A stretch of 6,364 nucleotides of DNA from JAZLJD01 sp045617725 (GTDB lineage: Bacteria > Bacillota > Clostridia > Lachnospirales > Lachnospiraceae). Numbering within the stretch: position 1 is the stretch's first letter; every line of letters begins with the position of its first letter. The translations under genes were made by a program, and so were the position numbers. The stretch lies in contig JAZLJD010000048.1 of assembly GCA_045617725.1 (NCBI GenBank), forward strand, positions 1 through 6,364. Direction: 5' to 3'. Below the pieces are notes generated by a model. That model made no database searches, was not told the DNA's origin, and saw nothing but the letters and a program-made list of their open reading frames with translations. This document shows positions 6,063 through 6,364 of the stretch, piece after piece.

Positions 6063-6078
6063 TGTTTCACGTGAAACA
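6063..6078. promoter_or_regulatory. parS centromere site
   Basis: TGTTTCACGTGAAACA is a perfect 16-base palindrome and matches the parS consensus of Bacillus subtilis and most bacteria. It lies 227 bases upstream of the parA start and is the loading site for the ParB encoded here. Four bases separate it from the end of the palindromic repeat element at 6083. Confidence 0.95.
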
Positions 6079-6082
6079 AGCA

Positions 6083-6237
6083 GTTCTGGGGACAGTCCTT
6101 TTTGCACAAGGATGTGTACTTCTGCACGGCAATTCGCCCTATTAGCTCGAGGGTCGCTACATGCCCGGGCGGAAGCGGCATGGCATTCTCTGTAGCGACA
6201 TTAAAGCGAGCAGCTGCAGATTACGAGTTATGGCTTA
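6083..6237. repeat. Left half of the ~395-bp palindromic intergenic element
   Basis: This partner of 1-240 begins GTTCTGGGGAC (6083-6093), which mirrors 230-240. An unmatched 14-base stretch follows (6094-6107), then a 22-base block (6108-6129) that mirrors 206-227 with one mismatch. Within it, GTCGCTACA (6153-6161) and TGTAGCGAC (6191-6199) form a perfect 9-bp stem. That stem encloses a smaller one (TGCC 6162-6165 with GGCA 6177-6180). CAGCTG (6211-6216), CTGCAG (6215-6220) and CTTAAG (6234-6239) are further palindromes. No gene is seen between the parA promoter and the contig end. rsmG, the usual upstream neighbour of chromosomal parA, is absent here. Confidence 0.75.
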
Positions 6238-6364
6238 AGTGAAACGGAATTTCGCTGTGCTCTCCAAAGCACTGCGAAATAGAAAGCGACATGTTTGAAG
6301 AGCTCGCATCGGCGAGCGATGAGTTCGCTTTCGTTCCGTGGAGCGTAAAGACAGAACCGTTAAA
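6238..6364. repeat. Right copy of the 127-bp exact terminal direct repeat
   Basis: This is the second copy of bases 1-127, with no mismatch. It continues directly from the left half of the palindromic element (6083-6237). Joining 6237 to 1 therefore gives one uninterrupted element. Confidence 0.97.

Noticed and set aside
5836..6082. A replication origin with DnaA boxes
   Set aside because: I saw no TTATNCACA boxes or AT-rich 13-mer array. The interval is explained by the promoter, palindromes and parS-type sites.
5892..6107. 71-codon minus-strand open frame upstream of parA
   Set aside because: It starts with GTG without a good ribosome binding site, runs through parS and the half sites (its VSRET is translated parS), and ends in the parA promoter. 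It resembles no family I know.
1..6364. A plasmid with its own ParABS system
   Set aside because: There is no replication initiator, ParA and ParB have chromosomal lengths, and serS plus tRNA-Arg are chromosomal housekeeping genes. The circle is better explained by a repeat, though this is not proven.

Overview
The window is a 6,364-base contig whose last 127 bases (6238-6364) repeat its first 127 (1-127) exactly, so it closes on paper as a 6,237-bp circle. Its genes are those of a bacterial chromosome near the replication origin. The organism is most likely a member of the Lachnospiraceae (Clostridia, Bacillota). This rests on parA-parB followed by a DUF4446 gene, a clostridial-type seryl-tRNA synthetase, a DUF3881-like protein (a family I associate with Lachnospiraceae), and a perfect Bacillota-type parS site. 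The taxonomic call comes from family recognition, not a database search.

Layout. All genes lie on the minus strand and read as one operon from right to left: parA (5835-5068), parB (5066-4176), a DUF4446 membrane protein (4161-3643), an HD-GYP protein (3627-2596), serS (2548-1247), a DUF3881-like protein (1226-348), tRNA-Arg(CCU) (342-269) and a rho-independent terminator (263-235). Gaps within the operon are 1 to 47 bases, and I see no internal terminator. Upstream of parA are a palindromic leader, an extended -10 promoter, three parS-like half-site motifs, and a perfect 16-base parS palindrome at 6063-6078.

The rest, 6083-6237 joined to 1-240, is non-coding. Read across the contig ends it forms one imperfect palindromic element of about 395 bp with terminal inverted repeats and a strongly structured core. 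The exact 127-bp end overlap lies in this core. The simplest reading is that the chromosomal operon sits between two same-orientation copies of a dispersed repeat and the assembler closed the graph through it. A real excised circle or small replicon cannot be excluded from sequence alone, but no replication initiator gene is present and serS is normally essential and chromosomal.

How the genes work together. ParA, ParB and parS form the chromosome-segregation module. The DUF4446 protein (one membrane helix, a coiled coil and a conserved core) is coupled to it by position, and its function is unknown. The HD-GYP protein keeps its likely metal ligands but has altered signature positions. serS and tRNA-Arg add translation functions to the same transcript. 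The most interesting points are the structured repeat and circular closure, the parS plus half-site cluster next to the repeat, the unknown DUF4446 and DUF3881 partners, and the tRNA at the end of an mRNA operon.
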